Positions 51,133-60,293 are shown, numbered from the stretch's first letter. The stretch is 64,000 nucleotides of DNA from Hungatella hathewayi (GCA_025149285.1 CP102274.1:3622001-3686000); one strand, 5' to 3'. Program-made: numbers and translations. The notes: a model not told the origin generated them from the letters alone.

Positions 51133-52086
51133 TCAGTCAATTCCATGCCCGATTTTCCTCTGCTCCAGATCGCTGTTTAAGGCAATCTGGTTTTTTAAAA
51201 AGCGTTGCGTCACAAACTGAATAAAATCCTGGTTCTCAGCTGTGTAATAATGATCTTTTCGGGTCACCAGTGTTACACTCGCCTTTACCTCACAGTCCCT
51301 GATAGGAATAAAGCAGATTCTGTCGGCCGGATCTGAATTCTCCTGCTTCATCTCCACAGATTTATTTTCCTCAAACATCGGCATGCAGAACACACCTCCC
51401 AACCCTTTTCTCGCTGCCGAGAACAGGACCTCCCGCTCATCCAGTTTCAGCAGATTGCAGCTGATTCCGGCATTCTGAAAGATCTCCATGCCTGTCTCAA
51501 ATGTCCTGGCGATGTTGCTGCAGAATAGCAGCTGACCATTTAAATCTTTAAGGTCAACACTGTTCTTTCCCCAAAACGGATGAGTGTTATTCACTGCTAT
51601 ATAATACCTTCCTTCCATAAGATCCCGGTTTGTTAAACGGCTGTCAAGTATTTCCCCCAGATTCAGTCCGGCATCTGCGTCACCGCTGGCCAGCATTGCA
51701 TGAATCCGGTCTGTATCACAAAACTTCAGTTCCACCTCGCACTCCGGATGGATTTTCTTATAATCGTCCAGCATATTTCTCAACACGCCGAAGCCTGAGG
51801 CGATCACCATGCGCCGATTATTGCGGTTTGCGATTTGCCTGGATTTTAAAGTTCCCTCTTCCAAAAGGGAAAACGCGCTGTTAACGTATTCCAGGAAACA
51901 GCGCCCCGCCTCCGTCAGTTCAATGCGGTTCCCTTTCCGTTCAAATAACAGAAAATCCAGTTCTTTTTCCAGTCTGGCAATCGCCGTGGATAATGCCGGC
52001 TGGGACACATATAGTTTCTTCGCCGCTTTCGTAATATTTTCCACAGCAGCTACCTCTCTAAAATAGTTCAGGTGCAGCAGTTCCAT
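51133..52086 (-). CDS. LysR-family transcriptional regulator
   Basis: 317 residues. N-terminal winged HTH MELLHLNYFREVAAVENITKAAKKLYVSQPALSTAIARLEKELDFLLFER, C-terminal effector-binding domain with FCDTDRIHAMLASGDADAGLN and FCMPMFEENKSV. LysR regulators respond to a pathway metabolite. It is encoded directly upstream of, and in the same direction as, the propeller-Opp run, so it probably controls that locus (inference), though a terminator separates them. Confidence 0.94.
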   Translation of the reverse strand: MELLHLNYFREVAAVENITKAAKKLYVSQPALSTAIARLEKELDFLLFERKGNRIELTEAGRCFLEYVNSAFSLLEEGTLKSRQIANRNNRRMVIASGFGVLRNMLDDYKKIHPECEVELKFCDTDRIHAMLASGDADAGLNLGEILDSRLTNRDLMEGRYYIAVNNTHPFWGKNSVDLKDLNGQLLFCSNIARTFETGMEIFQNAGISCNLLKLDEREVLFSAARKGLGGVFCMPMFEENKSVEMKQENSDPADRICFIPIRDCEVKASVTLVTRKDHYYTAENQDFIQFVTQRFLKNQIALNSDLEQRKIGHGID

Positions 52087-52197
52087 TTCGTTCCTCCCTT
52101 CTCTTTCGAATTCCTCGTAATTTCTATTCTTACTGTCTGCGGTATAATTTGTTATTTATAGTAAGCATATCACAGTTTATACCTTTTTCACAATCAC

Positions 52198-52244
52198 AAA
52201 ACAGGCCGGCACAGAAAAATTCCCTTTCTGTACCGCCCTGTTTT
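52198..52244 (-). terminator. Intrinsic terminator after the AraC-type response regulator
   Basis: AAAACAGG-CGG-ACAGAAA pairs with TTTCTGT-CCG-CCTGTTTT (about 20 pairs, two mismatches) with a short loop; TTTTGTG follows on the minus strand. It closes the sugar-transporter run. Confidence 0.75.
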
Positions 52245-52285
52245 CTCATACAATATTTTCATACTATAACCGGATGATCCTTCAG

Positions 52286-53110
52286 TTAAATTCTGCTGTT
52301 CCGATATTCGTTCGCCGATATCCCCTCCAGCTTCTTAAAAACCTTGGAAAAATGCGCCACATCCATGAATCCCACCTCTTCCGAGATATCGCCGATCCTC
52401 AGAGACGGGTCCTTTAACAGCTTCTTGGCCTCTTCGATCCGGATGTGGTTTAAAAGTTCGGAAAAGCTTTTCCCAGTATGGCCGTTCAGCAGCTTACTCA
52501 AATGCCACTGGCTGACATACGTCTTTTCCGCCACTTCAGCCAGAGTGATCTTCTGTGTATAATTCTCCTCCATGTATTTGAGCGCCGTCTTTACAATAAA
52601 GCTTCCGGCATTATGTTCTGATGAATCTTCATTACCACCGGCACCCGGCGCCGCATTCCCTTCCGGTTCTGCCGCCGTAGTACTTGAGACTTCCGCCGTG
52701 TTCTGCGTCTTTAAAGCATGTTCCTGTTCCTTTCGTTTGTTCAGCGTATCCGCCATGAACTGAAGCGCTTCCTTGATCTCATCCATATTGGATGGCTTCA
52801 GCAGGAAACGATTCACCCCCAGGCGTATGGCCTTCTGCGCATAATCAAAGTCCCGGTAACCGGTCAGGATGGCAATCATCATCTCCGGAAACTCCACACG
52901 GAGCGCCGCAATCATGGACAGCCCATCCATTCCTGGCATGGAAATATCCGTAAAGATAATATCCGGCCGCAGCTTTCGGATTATCTCCAGCCCCTCTAAG
53001 CCGCTGCAGGCGGTCGCTGTCACTTCACAGCCATAATCCGCCCACGGCACCACCTTGGAAATACCTTCTACTATAATCGGTTCATCGTCTATAATTACCA
53101 CTCTATACAT
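52286..53110 (-). CDS. YesN-like AraC-type response regulator
   Basis: 274 residues. Receiver domain: acidic pair in VVIIDDEPII, phospho-acceptor Asp in PDIIFTDISMPGMDGL, and Lys in RFLLKPSNMDE. After a Ala/Gly/Glu linker the C-terminal 100 residues are an AraC DNA-binding domain: ITLAEVAEKTYVSQWHLSKLLNGHTG and IGDISEEVGFMDVAHFSKVFKKLEG. Works with a YesM-type kinase, encoded at 58554-60293, to induce sugar transporters. It is the last gene of the run. Confidence 0.95.
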   Translation of the reverse strand: MYRVVIIDDEPIIVEGISKVVPWADYGCEVTATACSGLEGLEIIRKLRPDIIFTDISMPGMDGLSMIAALRVEFPEMMIAILTGYRDFDYAQKAIRLGVNRFLLKPSNMDEIKEALQFMADTLNKRKEQEHALKTQNTAEVSSTTAAEPEGNAAPGAGGNEDSSEHNAGSFIVKTALKYMEENYTQKITLAEVAEKTYVSQWHLSKLLNGHTGKSFSELLNHIRIEEAKKLLKDPSLRIGDISEEVGFMDVAHFSKVFKKLEGISANEYRNSRI

Positions 53111-53186
53111 CTGCTTCCCACTCTTCCCCGAACGTCATTTTATAAACGCGCTTTTGCTATCAGTATACCATACTTCCGAGTTTTTA

Positions 53187-54047
53187 TCACCCCTTAACAG
53201 CTCCTGCCGTCATTCCCTTGATAATATACTTCTGAAGGAAGATATAGACAATCAGAATCGGAATAATAACCAGTGCCACGGAAGCGGCCATGAGGCCGAA
53301 GTTCGTTCCTTCATTGGAAGTCAGTTCGTTTAACAGACGCGTGATTGCACGGTGCTGCGGAAGACGCAGCAGGAACATCTGGGTAAACAGATCGTTATAA
53401 CTCCAGAGGAATGAAAAGATCGCCACTGTCGCAAAGGATGGCTTTGCAAGAGGTACTACGATCTTATAAAAGATCTGGAAAGGATTGCAGCCTTCCAGGT
53501 AAGCCGACTCCTCAAGTTCTATGGGGAGACTGCGCACATAGCCTGTCAACACCACGATGGCAAAGGACATATTGCCTGCTACCTGCGGAAGAATCACGCT
53601 CGTTAAGGACAGAGCCAGACTCTCCGTATTGACCATATGAATGGAACTCAGCATGCGGTATACCGGGATGATTGTGGAGAATACCGGAAACATCATACCA
53701 GCCACTACCAGTGAATTAAGCGGTTTCCGAAGCTTGAAATCGTAGCGTACCAGACCGAATGATGCCATACCGGCCAGAACAATGACAATCACTGCCACCG
53801 AAGTAGAAATTATCATACTGTTGCGGTATGCACTGAAAATACTGAGGCGTTCAAATGCAGTCCGGTAGTTAGCCAGTGTAAACATCGCTCCTGTAGGAAG
53901 TGCAAAGGAATTCGAAAGGATCTCGCCCTTCGCCTTAAAGGAGTTGATGATGACCCAGAAAATCGGATAAATCGTGGTAAGTGCCCAGAAGCCCAGAACA
54001 ATGTAGATGACTACACTTCCCAGCGATATTTTTTTCCCTCTGTTCAT
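53187..54047 (-). CDS. Carbohydrate ABC permease, MalG/CUT1 type
   Basis: 286 residues, six helices. N-terminal VIYIVLGFWALTTIYPIFWV and EAA motif ESAYLEGCNPFQIFYKIVVPLAKP are typical of the second CUT1 permease. It pairs with the permease encoded 13 bases upstream. No ATPase gene is present; CUT1 importers often share a general MsmX-like ATPase encoded elsewhere. Confidence 0.95.
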   Translation of the reverse strand: MNRGKKISLGSVVIYIVLGFWALTTIYPIFWVIINSFKAKGEILSNSFALPTGAMFTLANYRTAFERLSIFSAYRNSMIISTSVAVIVIVLAGMASFGLVRYDFKLRKPLNSLVVAGMMFPVFSTIIPVYRMLSSIHMVNTESLALSLTSVILPQVAGNMSFAIVVLTGYVRSLPIELEESAYLEGCNPFQIFYKIVVPLAKPSFATVAIFSFLWSYNDLFTQMFLLRLPQHRAITRLLNELTSNEGTNFGLMAASVALVIIPILIVYIFLQKYIIKGMTAGAVKG

Positions 54048-54060
54048 GATGAATCCCCTC

Positions 54061-54948
54061 CTAATAATCTTTTTCTTTGAAAATTGTATTGACCACCTTC
54101 GCCGTCACAATTCCCAGAACTACGATCAGAACTGCTATGGCAGAACTGTAATCGACATTTTTGGTATTAAAGGTCTGGTAGTACATGTATGTGCCGGTCA
54201 GCCATGTCTCACCCAGCGGAATTCCTTTCGGGAACATGGTCCATGGAAGGTCAAATACCTTTAATGCGCCGGTAACGCCAAGAACCACGCAGGTACACAT
54301 AACATTGTGAAGCAGCGGAATGGAGACATATCTTACTTTCTGGAATCCCGTTGCCCCATCGATAGCGGCAGCCTCATAAAGTTCATCGGAAATATTATTG
54401 AGTCCCGTGATCAAAATCACAAAATAGAATCCCACATACTGCCACATAACAGGCAGCATCATCGTAATGAGCGCCAGTTTCTCCCCTTTCCAGTCGATGA
54501 GTTCGGTGACGCCGAAACTCTCTAACAGCTGATTCACCATGCCCTTGTCGTACAGGAAGATCAGATTGAACATCAGACCTAACGCTGTTGCCGAAATCAC
54601 GATGGGGAAAAAGTAGACCGTCCGGAAGAATTTTGCTCCATGGCTGATATTGTCAACCAGAAGTGCCAGGACAATGGCGATTCCAACCTGGCCGACGATG
54701 GTGACCACCATCATGAGGATTGTGTTTCTGACTGCTACACGCATGTTTTCGTCCTGGAACATGGTAACATAGTTGGTATACCATGGATCATTCCAGCCTT
54801 TGCTGGCGGCTCCCAGTTCCGTAATCTGCTTAAAACTGTTCAAGATGTTCTGTATAAATGGATAGTATAAGAAAATTGCCATAAAGGCGAACGCCGGAAC
54901 CAGAAAAAGGAACAGCGGCTTTTTGTTTTTATAGATATTTGCTCCCAT
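54061..54948 (-). CDS. Carbohydrate ABC permease, MalF/UgpA type
   Basis: 295 residues, six helices. N-terminal LFLFLVPAFAFMAIFLYYPFIQNILNSF and EAA motif YEAAAIDGATGFQKVRYVSIPLL. Encoded between the binding protein and the second permease. An internal terminator-like hairpin lies just upstream, so its level is probably lower than that of the binding protein. Confidence 0.95.
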   Translation of the reverse strand: MGANIYKNKKPLFLFLVPAFAFMAIFLYYPFIQNILNSFKQITELGAASKGWNDPWYTNYVTMFQDENMRVAVRNTILMMVVTIVGQVGIAIVLALLVDNISHGAKFFRTVYFFPIVISATALGLMFNLIFLYDKGMVNQLLESFGVTELIDWKGEKLALITMMLPVMWQYVGFYFVILITGLNNISDELYEAAAIDGATGFQKVRYVSIPLLHNVMCTCVVLGVTGALKVFDLPWTMFPKGIPLGETWLTGTYMYYQTFNTKNVDYSSAIAVLIVVLGIVTAKVVNTIFKEKDY

Positions 54949-54969
54949 ATTCTCACCCTATTTTCCGTA

Positions 54970-55008
54970 AAAAAGCCAGAGACGAAAGGCCATTACGTCT
55001 CCGGCTTT
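54970..55008 (-). terminator. Intra-operon attenuating terminator between binding protein and permeases
   Basis: AAAGCC-GAGACG pairs with CGTCTC-GGCTTT (12 pairs, one mismatch), followed by TTTTTTA on the minus strand. It lies 15 bases after the binding-protein stop. Such partial terminators let binding protein exceed permease. Confidence 0.75.
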
Positions 55009-55022
55009 CAATTGACAGTTAT

Positions 55023-56429
55023 TTAGTTTGCGTGGTAAATCTCCAGGCCTTCCTTCACAGCATCCTCTGCTGATACCTTGCCTGTTACGATCTGCGGCAT
55101 GCCGTCGAATGTTGACGTTCTGCATTCGCCCTGGAAAATATCCTGAACAGCCGGTGTTAAGGATGTAACGCCGCTCATCATATCCATTGCCTTCACCTGC
55201 AGGGAGTTAAACTGGCTCTGGTCTACTTCCGGTGCTTCTTTCAGTGCGGAAGCCGTATGCTGTGCGAAGATCGGAACGATTTCGTTAGATGTCATGTATT
55301 CTACAAAGTTTACTGCTGCATCTCTCTTTTCCGGATCATCCCATGCCTTCTTCGTAATATAGTAGCCCATGGACAGACCGCCGATTAAATCAGTTGCTTT
55401 TCTGTCGCCCTGGCCAGGTACGTAGGTTACGGTAAATTTGTCAAGTTTCTCTTTATCCAGTGTAGCCGGATCATTCGGGTCTGACTGGCATGCGCCTGCG
55501 ATTCCGCCAACCTTCCAGGAACCGTCGATTAAGAAAGCTGCCTTATCTTCTGTGAAAGCAAGGAACGTATCATCGTCAGTTGCTGATAATGTGTTCTTCG
55601 GGAAATACTCTTTTTCATATAAGTCTTTGATATCGTTAATACCTGCCACCCATGACTGTCCCTGTGCGTCATCAACCGTTTCCGGAATATCACAGTGGTT
55701 TGCCGGGGTGTTGTGATTGAAGATGGCGTATTCCCACCAGTAATGCGGAATGTTGCCGAGAGCTGCTGCGATCGGGCTGTAGCCTGCCGCTTTGATCTTC
55801 TCACAGTCTGCAAGGAACTGATCCCATGTGTAATCCGGTCCCGGTACTTCTACCCCTGCGGCGTCCAGAACAGTCGTATTGACAAACATTGCCTCCCAGA
55901 AACCATTTACCGGTACTGCGTATTTCTTTCCGTCGACGAGAGACGCGGCGATTAAATCATCGTTCATGTTGGACGCGTACTCCGGATACTCCTTCCGGAT
56001 ATCATCGATGGACATAACCTTACCGGCTTCGATAAAGGAGTTGGCGTCTGCGCCGTTAAACCAGAACAGTACGTCCGGCTCGGAGCCCATCTGAAAATCG
56101 CTTGCCACACGGGCCTTTACCGTCTCATCTGAAACTGCGGAAGAATCGTTTACGGTGTTGCCGGTAGATGCTTCCCAGTCCTTTACTGCCTTCTGGTAGT
56201 TCGGTGCATTTCCATCCTCACCGGCAAAGGTTGTCATTACGTTTAATGCCACTGCCTTTTTTGCTTCTGTCGGGGCCTCCGTCTTAGCTTCGCCCTCTGT
56301 CTTGGCCTCAGTTCCCGCCTCTGTCTTCGGAGCTGCTGTCGTATCAGCAGTGGACTGCTTGGAACAGCCGGTAAATACGGTTGTGGTCATGGCTCCTGCC
56401 AGTAATAATGCCATTGTTCTTTTCTTCAT
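55023..56429 (-). CDS. Sugar ABC transporter substrate-binding lipoprotein (family 1)
   Basis: 468 residues with signal peptide and lipobox FTGCSK. A Thr/Glu/Ala/Lys linker follows. Then the family 1 fold: VALNVMTTFAGEDGNAPNYQ, EPDVLFWFNGADANSFIEAGKV, VNGFWEAMFVNTTVLDAAGVEVP and YYITKKAWDDPEKRDAAVNFVEYMTS. Binds an unidentified sugar and delivers it to the two downstream permeases. AGGAGG precedes ATG at 56429. An IS element has inserted 16 bases upstream of the start, so the native promoter, if it lay further upstream, is disconnected. Confidence 0.94.
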   Translation of the reverse strand: MKKRTMALLLAGAMTTTVFTGCSKQSTADTTAAPKTEAGTEAKTEGEAKTEAPTEAKKAVALNVMTTFAGEDGNAPNYQKAVKDWEASTGNTVNDSSAVSDETVKARVASDFQMGSEPDVLFWFNGADANSFIEAGKVMSIDDIRKEYPEYASNMNDDLIAASLVDGKKYAVPVNGFWEAMFVNTTVLDAAGVEVPGPDYTWDQFLADCEKIKAAGYSPIAAALGNIPHYWWEYAIFNHNTPANHCDIPETVDDAQGQSWVAGINDIKDLYEKEYFPKNTLSATDDDTFLAFTEDKAAFLIDGSWKVGGIAGACQSDPNDPATLDKEKLDKFTVTYVPGQGDRKATDLIGGLSMGYYITKKAWDDPEKRDAAVNFVEYMTSNEIVPIFAQHTASALKEAPEVDQSQFNSLQVKAMDMMSGVTSLTPAVQDIFQGECRTSTFDGMPQIVTGKVSAEDAVKEGLEIYHAN

Positions 56430-56604
56430 ATCAATACCTCCTGTTTTTTATAGGTAGTGTCAAGTCTGACACTCCGTTTTTTATTAAAAACCTCGTGTTT
56501 CCAAGGATTACACCACTTTTTTAAAATAAAAAAGCAATGACCTCCCCTTTTTGGTATAATGTAATCACCACAAAAACATCACAACCAAAGGATTGATCAT
56601 TGCT

Positions 56605-58056
56605 ATGGATAACATTATACTCTATTTACTTACTGTAATTCAAGAACAATACAAAACTATTTGCTGGCTCCTGAACTTCATCTGCAGATATATCCCTCTC
56701 AAGCAGTGGGCCTTCGATGATTCCCACTCCCCTAAATACCACAAATTTACCACTGACCGCCTCCCTGTCATCAAGCCTTTCATCAAACAAGACTGGCAGT
56801 TCCTACTGGAATACTACCTCTGGAAGTATGGTAAAACCGTCAGGTCGGTCCAGCGGCGCAACGGGAAATCCGTTCCCGAGGATACCGTCTGTCCCCTCTG
56901 TGGCGCTCCCCACCACTATCTCTATGATAATAATGGCGGCAACGGACAGTACCAGTGCAAGGTCTGTGGACAGACGTTTGTCACTGGGGAGGTTGTTACC
57001 TCCCCAGTCCGTTTCGTGTGCCCTTACTGTGGACACACCCTTGTCCCGAAAAAGGACCGGAGGTTCTTCCGCATCCACAAATGTGTCAATCCAAAGTGTT
57101 CCTTCTATCTGCATAACCTCTCCAGGGTTGAGAAAAAACATCTGGATGAGGATCACGGTAAAAATAAATACAAGCTCCATTACCTCTACCGGGAATTCAC
57201 CGTGGATTTCTTCCGCATAAGCTTAGACTCCCTGCCTAAGAACGCTTCCTCCCTGAAATTCTCTAAGCACAACGCACACATCATGTCCCTGTGCCTTACC
57301 ATGCATGTCAACCTCCAGCTTTCCCTCCGAAAAACTGCCCAGGCCTTAAACGATCTCTATGGCATCCGGATTTCCCACCAGCAGGTTGCCAACTATGCCA
57401 GGACAGCCGCCCTTGTCATCAAACCCTTCGTTGACCACTATGAATACCCGAAATCTTCCGTATTCACTGCCGATGAGACCTATATCAAGGTACGCGGTAT
57501 CAAAGGATACATCTGGTTCATCATGGACGCTGCCTCACGCTCCATCCTCGGATACCAGGTTTCAGACAACCGATCGGTCGGACCCTGCATTCTCGCCATG
57601 CGCATGGCGTTCCAAGGCCTAACGAAACTCCCTGAGAAGTTCCGGTTCATTGCCGATGGGTACAGCGCCTATCCGCTGGCCGCCCTGCAGTTCGCTCAGG
57701 AGCTGGGGGAAGGCTTCAAATTTGACATCACCCAGGTAATCGGACTCACAAACGACGATGCCGTCTCCAAGGAGTTCCGTCCCTACAAGCAGATGATCGA
57801 ACGGCTCAACCGTACTTTTAAATCCACTTACCGGGTCAGCTGCGGCTACGATAATTACAACGGCGCAAACGATAACGTGGCACTCTGGGTCGCCTACTAC
57901 AACTTCCTGCGTCCTCACAAGCACAATCATTATCAGGTGCTCAATAAAGTCGATATGCTGGAAGACGCAGACAACATGCCCGGTAAATGGCAGCTCCTGA
58001 TCCTGCTCGGACAGCAAACCATCCTCCATCTGCAGGAACAGCTGGCGGCTGGCTAA
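56605..58056 (+). CDS. DDE transposase, IS6/IS240-like, with N-terminal zinc-ribbon region
   Basis: 483 residues from ATG at 56605; a TTG at 56593 is an alternative. The N-terminal part has paired Cys motifs (CPLCGAPHH, CKVCGQTF, CPYCGHTL, CVNPKCSF), likely zinc ribbons. An HTH-like region follows (LRKTAQALNDLYGIRISHQQVANY). The catalytic core has VFTADETYIKVRGIKGYIWF (first Asp), FIADGYSAYPLA (second Asp) and MIERLNRTFKSTYR (Glu), then NFLRPHK. This is the DDE pattern of IS6/IS240-type enzymes. An extended -10 TGGTATAAT lies near 56562. No frameshift; probably active. Confidence 0.93.
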   Translation: MDNIILYLLTVIQEQYKTICWLLNFICRYIPLKQWAFDDSHSPKYHKFTTDRLPVIKPFIKQDWQFLLEYYLWKYGKTVRSVQRRNGKSVPEDTVCPLCGAPHHYLYDNNGGNGQYQCKVCGQTFVTGEVVTSPVRFVCPYCGHTLVPKKDRRFFRIHKCVNPKCSFYLHNLSRVEKKHLDEDHGKNKYKLHYLYREFTVDFFRISLDSLPKNASSLKFSKHNAHIMSLCLTMHVNLQLSLRKTAQALNDLYGIRISHQQVANYARTAALVIKPFVDHYEYPKSSVFTADETYIKVRGIKGYIWFIMDAASRSILGYQVSDNRSVGPCILAMRMAFQGLTKLPEKFRFIADGYSAYPLAALQFAQELGEGFKFDITQVIGLTNDDAVSKEFRPYKQMIERLNRTFKSTYRVSCGYDNYNGANDNVALWVAYYNFLRPHKHNHYQVLNKVDMLEDADNMPGKWQLLILLGQQTILHLQEQLAAG

Positions 58057-58113
58057 ATCTGTTCTTAGATTCCAAGCCAGAGGGACAAAACGCAGCCATC
58101 CCGAAGGGACCTG

Positions 58114-58236
58114 CCCTTGATGGCACGCCAAACCAATGCTACCATGCTGTGACTACGACGGTGAAATGTTATCTGTTCTTGAGTTCTTCGCCGTCGGTAA
58201 GACGTTCAGAGCATTGTTTTGGCGTGCCGTCAAGGG
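58114..58236 (+). other. Long inverted repeat inside the IS, downstream of the transposase
   Basis: A 27-base arm at 58114-58140 (starts CCCTTGATGGCACGCC) pairs with 58210-58236 (ends GTGCCGTCAAGGG), with about three mismatches. Inside, CGACGG-GAA pairs with TTC-CCGTCG. A transcript would fold into a stable rod of over 120 bases. Could shield the transposase gene from outside transcription, act as terminator, or be a regulatory RNA. Confidence 0.6.
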
Positions 58237-58457
58237 TGGCGGGAACTGCCGATTTCTTACATATCTGCAATTTTCAAGGTTCTAATGTTGCCAGTTCACC
58301 CGGCTTCGGGTTTTCATAATTCACTTGACACTACCTTTTTATACACCCTTTGCATTCCTGCAATTTGTATACCTTATGTCATTATTATCGCTGATTCGGT
58401 TGCAAAAATGAATAACCAGTTATGCCATTTGTTGTATTTTCTTGTTCACTTATCACA

Positions 58458-58540
58458 GAACAAGTTCAGACAAATGAATTCCGGTCCGATTTTACACTCA
58501 GGGTGGGATCGGACCGGGTACCATTTATCTGAACCTGTTC
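58458..58540 (-). terminator. Long hairpin after the YesM kinase gene
   Basis: GAACAAGTTCAGACAAATG...CCGGTCCGAT pairs with ATCGGACCGG...CATTTATCTGAACCTGTTC over about 33 positions with few mismatches and a 17-base loop. It starts 14 bases after the kinase stop. No T-run, so processing or attenuation rather than classic termination is possible. Confidence 0.55.
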
Positions 58541-58553
58541 GCCATTACGCCTG

Positions 58554-60293
58554 TTACCGTGCCGCAATGGTAAGACGCGCAATGACATGCTGTTCATCAT
58601 CTTTTTCAATTGTAAGGCCGCAGGGTTCTCCATAAAGAATCCTCAGGCGCTGATTCACATTGGCAATGCCAAGATTACCGGACGGTTCCCGGCTGAAATC
58701 GTATTCCGGAGAAAGCAGACGGCATATCTTCTCTTCCTCCGCGGGTGTCAGGGTCCCGTCGTTTACAATTTCCAGGTAGAGATACCCCTCTTTCTCATAG
58801 CCGCGCAGGACAACGGTTCCCCGCCCGCTGGGCCTTACGCCGTGCTCGATGGCATTTTCAATCACAGGCTGCAGAATCAGCCTGGGCACCTCATACTGCA
58901 TAATGGATTCATCCAGTTCCTTGACTACAGTCAGGCGCTTGCCGAATCGTTCGGAGTTAATGTACAAATAAGCATTTACATAGATCATCTCTTCTGACAA
59001 CGGCACCAGGGTTCTCTTCTTCCGGTCCATGGCCGCGTCCATCAGCGTCGCAAGAGCCTCGATCATGCGGGATACCTTTTCATTTCCTCCCAAACGGGCT
59101 TCCCAGTTGATGATCTCCAGCGTGTTGTTCATAAAATGAGGGTTAATATGGGACTGGAGCGCCATGATTCTGGCATCACGCAGTGCAATCTCCTCCTCGT
59201 AAATATGGTCAAACTGGTACTTCAGCCGCTCGGACATCTGGTTAAAGGACTCCATCAGATACTTAAATTCCAGGTTTTCCGGTGCTTCTTTAATCTGGTA
59301 TCCGAGGTTTCCCGTTTCGATCTGATCGGCTCCCTCCATCATCACCGTAATCGGTTTCGTAACATTCCGGTTGAACACACGCAGCAGAATCAAAAGCAGA
59401 GGCACCAGAAACAGAAGCATGCCTGCGATGACAAAGGGATATCCATAAAACGGAGCCTGGATAATACTCTTGTCCACCTGCATCAGCACCGACAGAGTAA
59501 AGTACTCCTCCTTCTGCGTATCGTAAACGTACATATTTCCATTTCTGCGGCTGTAGCCTGTCTGAGATACATCACTGTCTTTTGGTATCTTTTCCTCCAT
59601 GTTCTCCCCCTTTAACAGGATGGTCTGGCCGTCGAGCCGGACAAGAACATTTTCCCCCTGCGGAGAATCGATGAGAGGTCCAAAACAGTATGATGTGTTC
59701 AGGCGCATAATCAGCGCCCCGAACGGATAATACGTATTATCAAGCAGATTCCTGACCATATAAATCCGGCCGTCTATATTGATGTAGCCTAAAGCGGTAT
59801 CCAGCGTGGACAGAAACTCTTTGATCCTTTCATGGTCCTCTCTCCAGTAGGTCTGCACCTGCTGATAGGTACCGCCGGCCGAATTATTATAGACGCTGCA
59901 GTTCATGCGTTCCGGTTCCTCGTAGCACCACAGGATGGTGGTGGAAAAGCATTGGTTCTGGCGGTATTCTTTATTTAAGTAATCATTGCTCACAGTATAC
60001 AGTCCGCCGTAGCTTCTAATGCCGCGGCTGTATTCCCGCCATGCTTTCTCCAGCGTCTGATCATACGTCGCCTTCCTGGACGCACTGATTCCGTAATTCA
60101 GCCGTTCCACACAGATCTGTCCGTCATAGACTACCTGGTCCACAATCCCCTGTGCCACAGTCCCGTAGCGGTTGCTCAAAATATAATAGCCCGCCACTCC
60201 AATAATCAGGCAGAACGGGAGGAACCAGCACATCAGCATGATCCCTATCATGCGCCATTTCATGGAAATTTTATCTTTATCTTTTTTCTTCAT
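58554..60293 (-). CDS. YesM-like sensor histidine kinase
   Basis: 579 residues. Membrane helices at about 12-38 and 285-312 flank a large extracellular domain (Cache-like). HAMP at 312-365 (NRNVTKPITVMMEGADQIETGNL), His_kinase domain with QSHINPHFMNNTLEIINWEAR (phospho-His in NPHF) and HATPase with LILQPVIENAIEHGV and SGNLGIANVNQRLRILYG. Family knowledge: YesM/YesN pairs sense sugars at the wall and induce the ABC importer. The regulator is encoded at 52286-53110, beyond the IS and three transporter genes. GAGGGGG precedes ATG. Confidence 0.95.
   Translation of the reverse strand: MKKKDKDKISMKWRMIGIMLMCWFLPFCLIIGVAGYYILSNRYGTVAQGIVDQVVYDGQICVERLNYGISASRKATYDQTLEKAWREYSRGIRSYGGLYTVSNDYLNKEYRQNQCFSTTILWCYEEPERMNCSVYNNSAGGTYQQVQTYWREDHERIKEFLSTLDTALGYINIDGRIYMVRNLLDNTYYPFGALIMRLNTSYCFGPLIDSPQGENVLVRLDGQTILLKGENMEEKIPKDSDVSQTGYSRRNGNMYVYDTQKEEYFTLSVLMQVDKSIIQAPFYGYPFVIAGMLLFLVPLLLILLRVFNRNVTKPITVMMEGADQIETGNLGYQIKEAPENLEFKYLMESFNQMSERLKYQFDHIYEEEIALRDARIMALQSHINPHFMNNTLEIINWEARLGGNEKVSRMIEALATLMDAAMDRKKRTLVPLSEEMIYVNAYLYINSERFGKRLTVVKELDESIMQYEVPRLILQPVIENAIEHGVRPSGRGTVVLRGYEKEGYLYLEIVNDGTLTPAEEEKICRLLSPEYDFSREPSGNLGIANVNQRLRILYGEPCGLTIEKDDEQHVIARLTIAAR

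Larger units (their letters stand above)
56453..58335 (+). mobile_element. Complete IS6-like insertion sequence (1883 bp)
   Basis: Perfect 13-bp terminal inverted repeats GGTAGTGTCAAGT (56453-56465) and ACTTGACACTACC (58323-58335), flanked by identical 8-bp target duplications TTTTTATA (56445-56452 and 58336-58343). One intact transposase gene. The 8-bp duplication and the DDE domain suit the IS6 superfamily, though the transposase is longer than classic IS6. The terminal repeat contains an outward-facing TTGACA. Intact ends and target repeats suggest recent transposition. It separates the YesM kinase gene from the sugar ABC genes. Confidence 0.93.

Noticed and set aside
57619..58131. 170-codon minus frame in the IS
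   Set aside because: Antisense to the transposase DDE region, crossing its essential motifs; no independent support.
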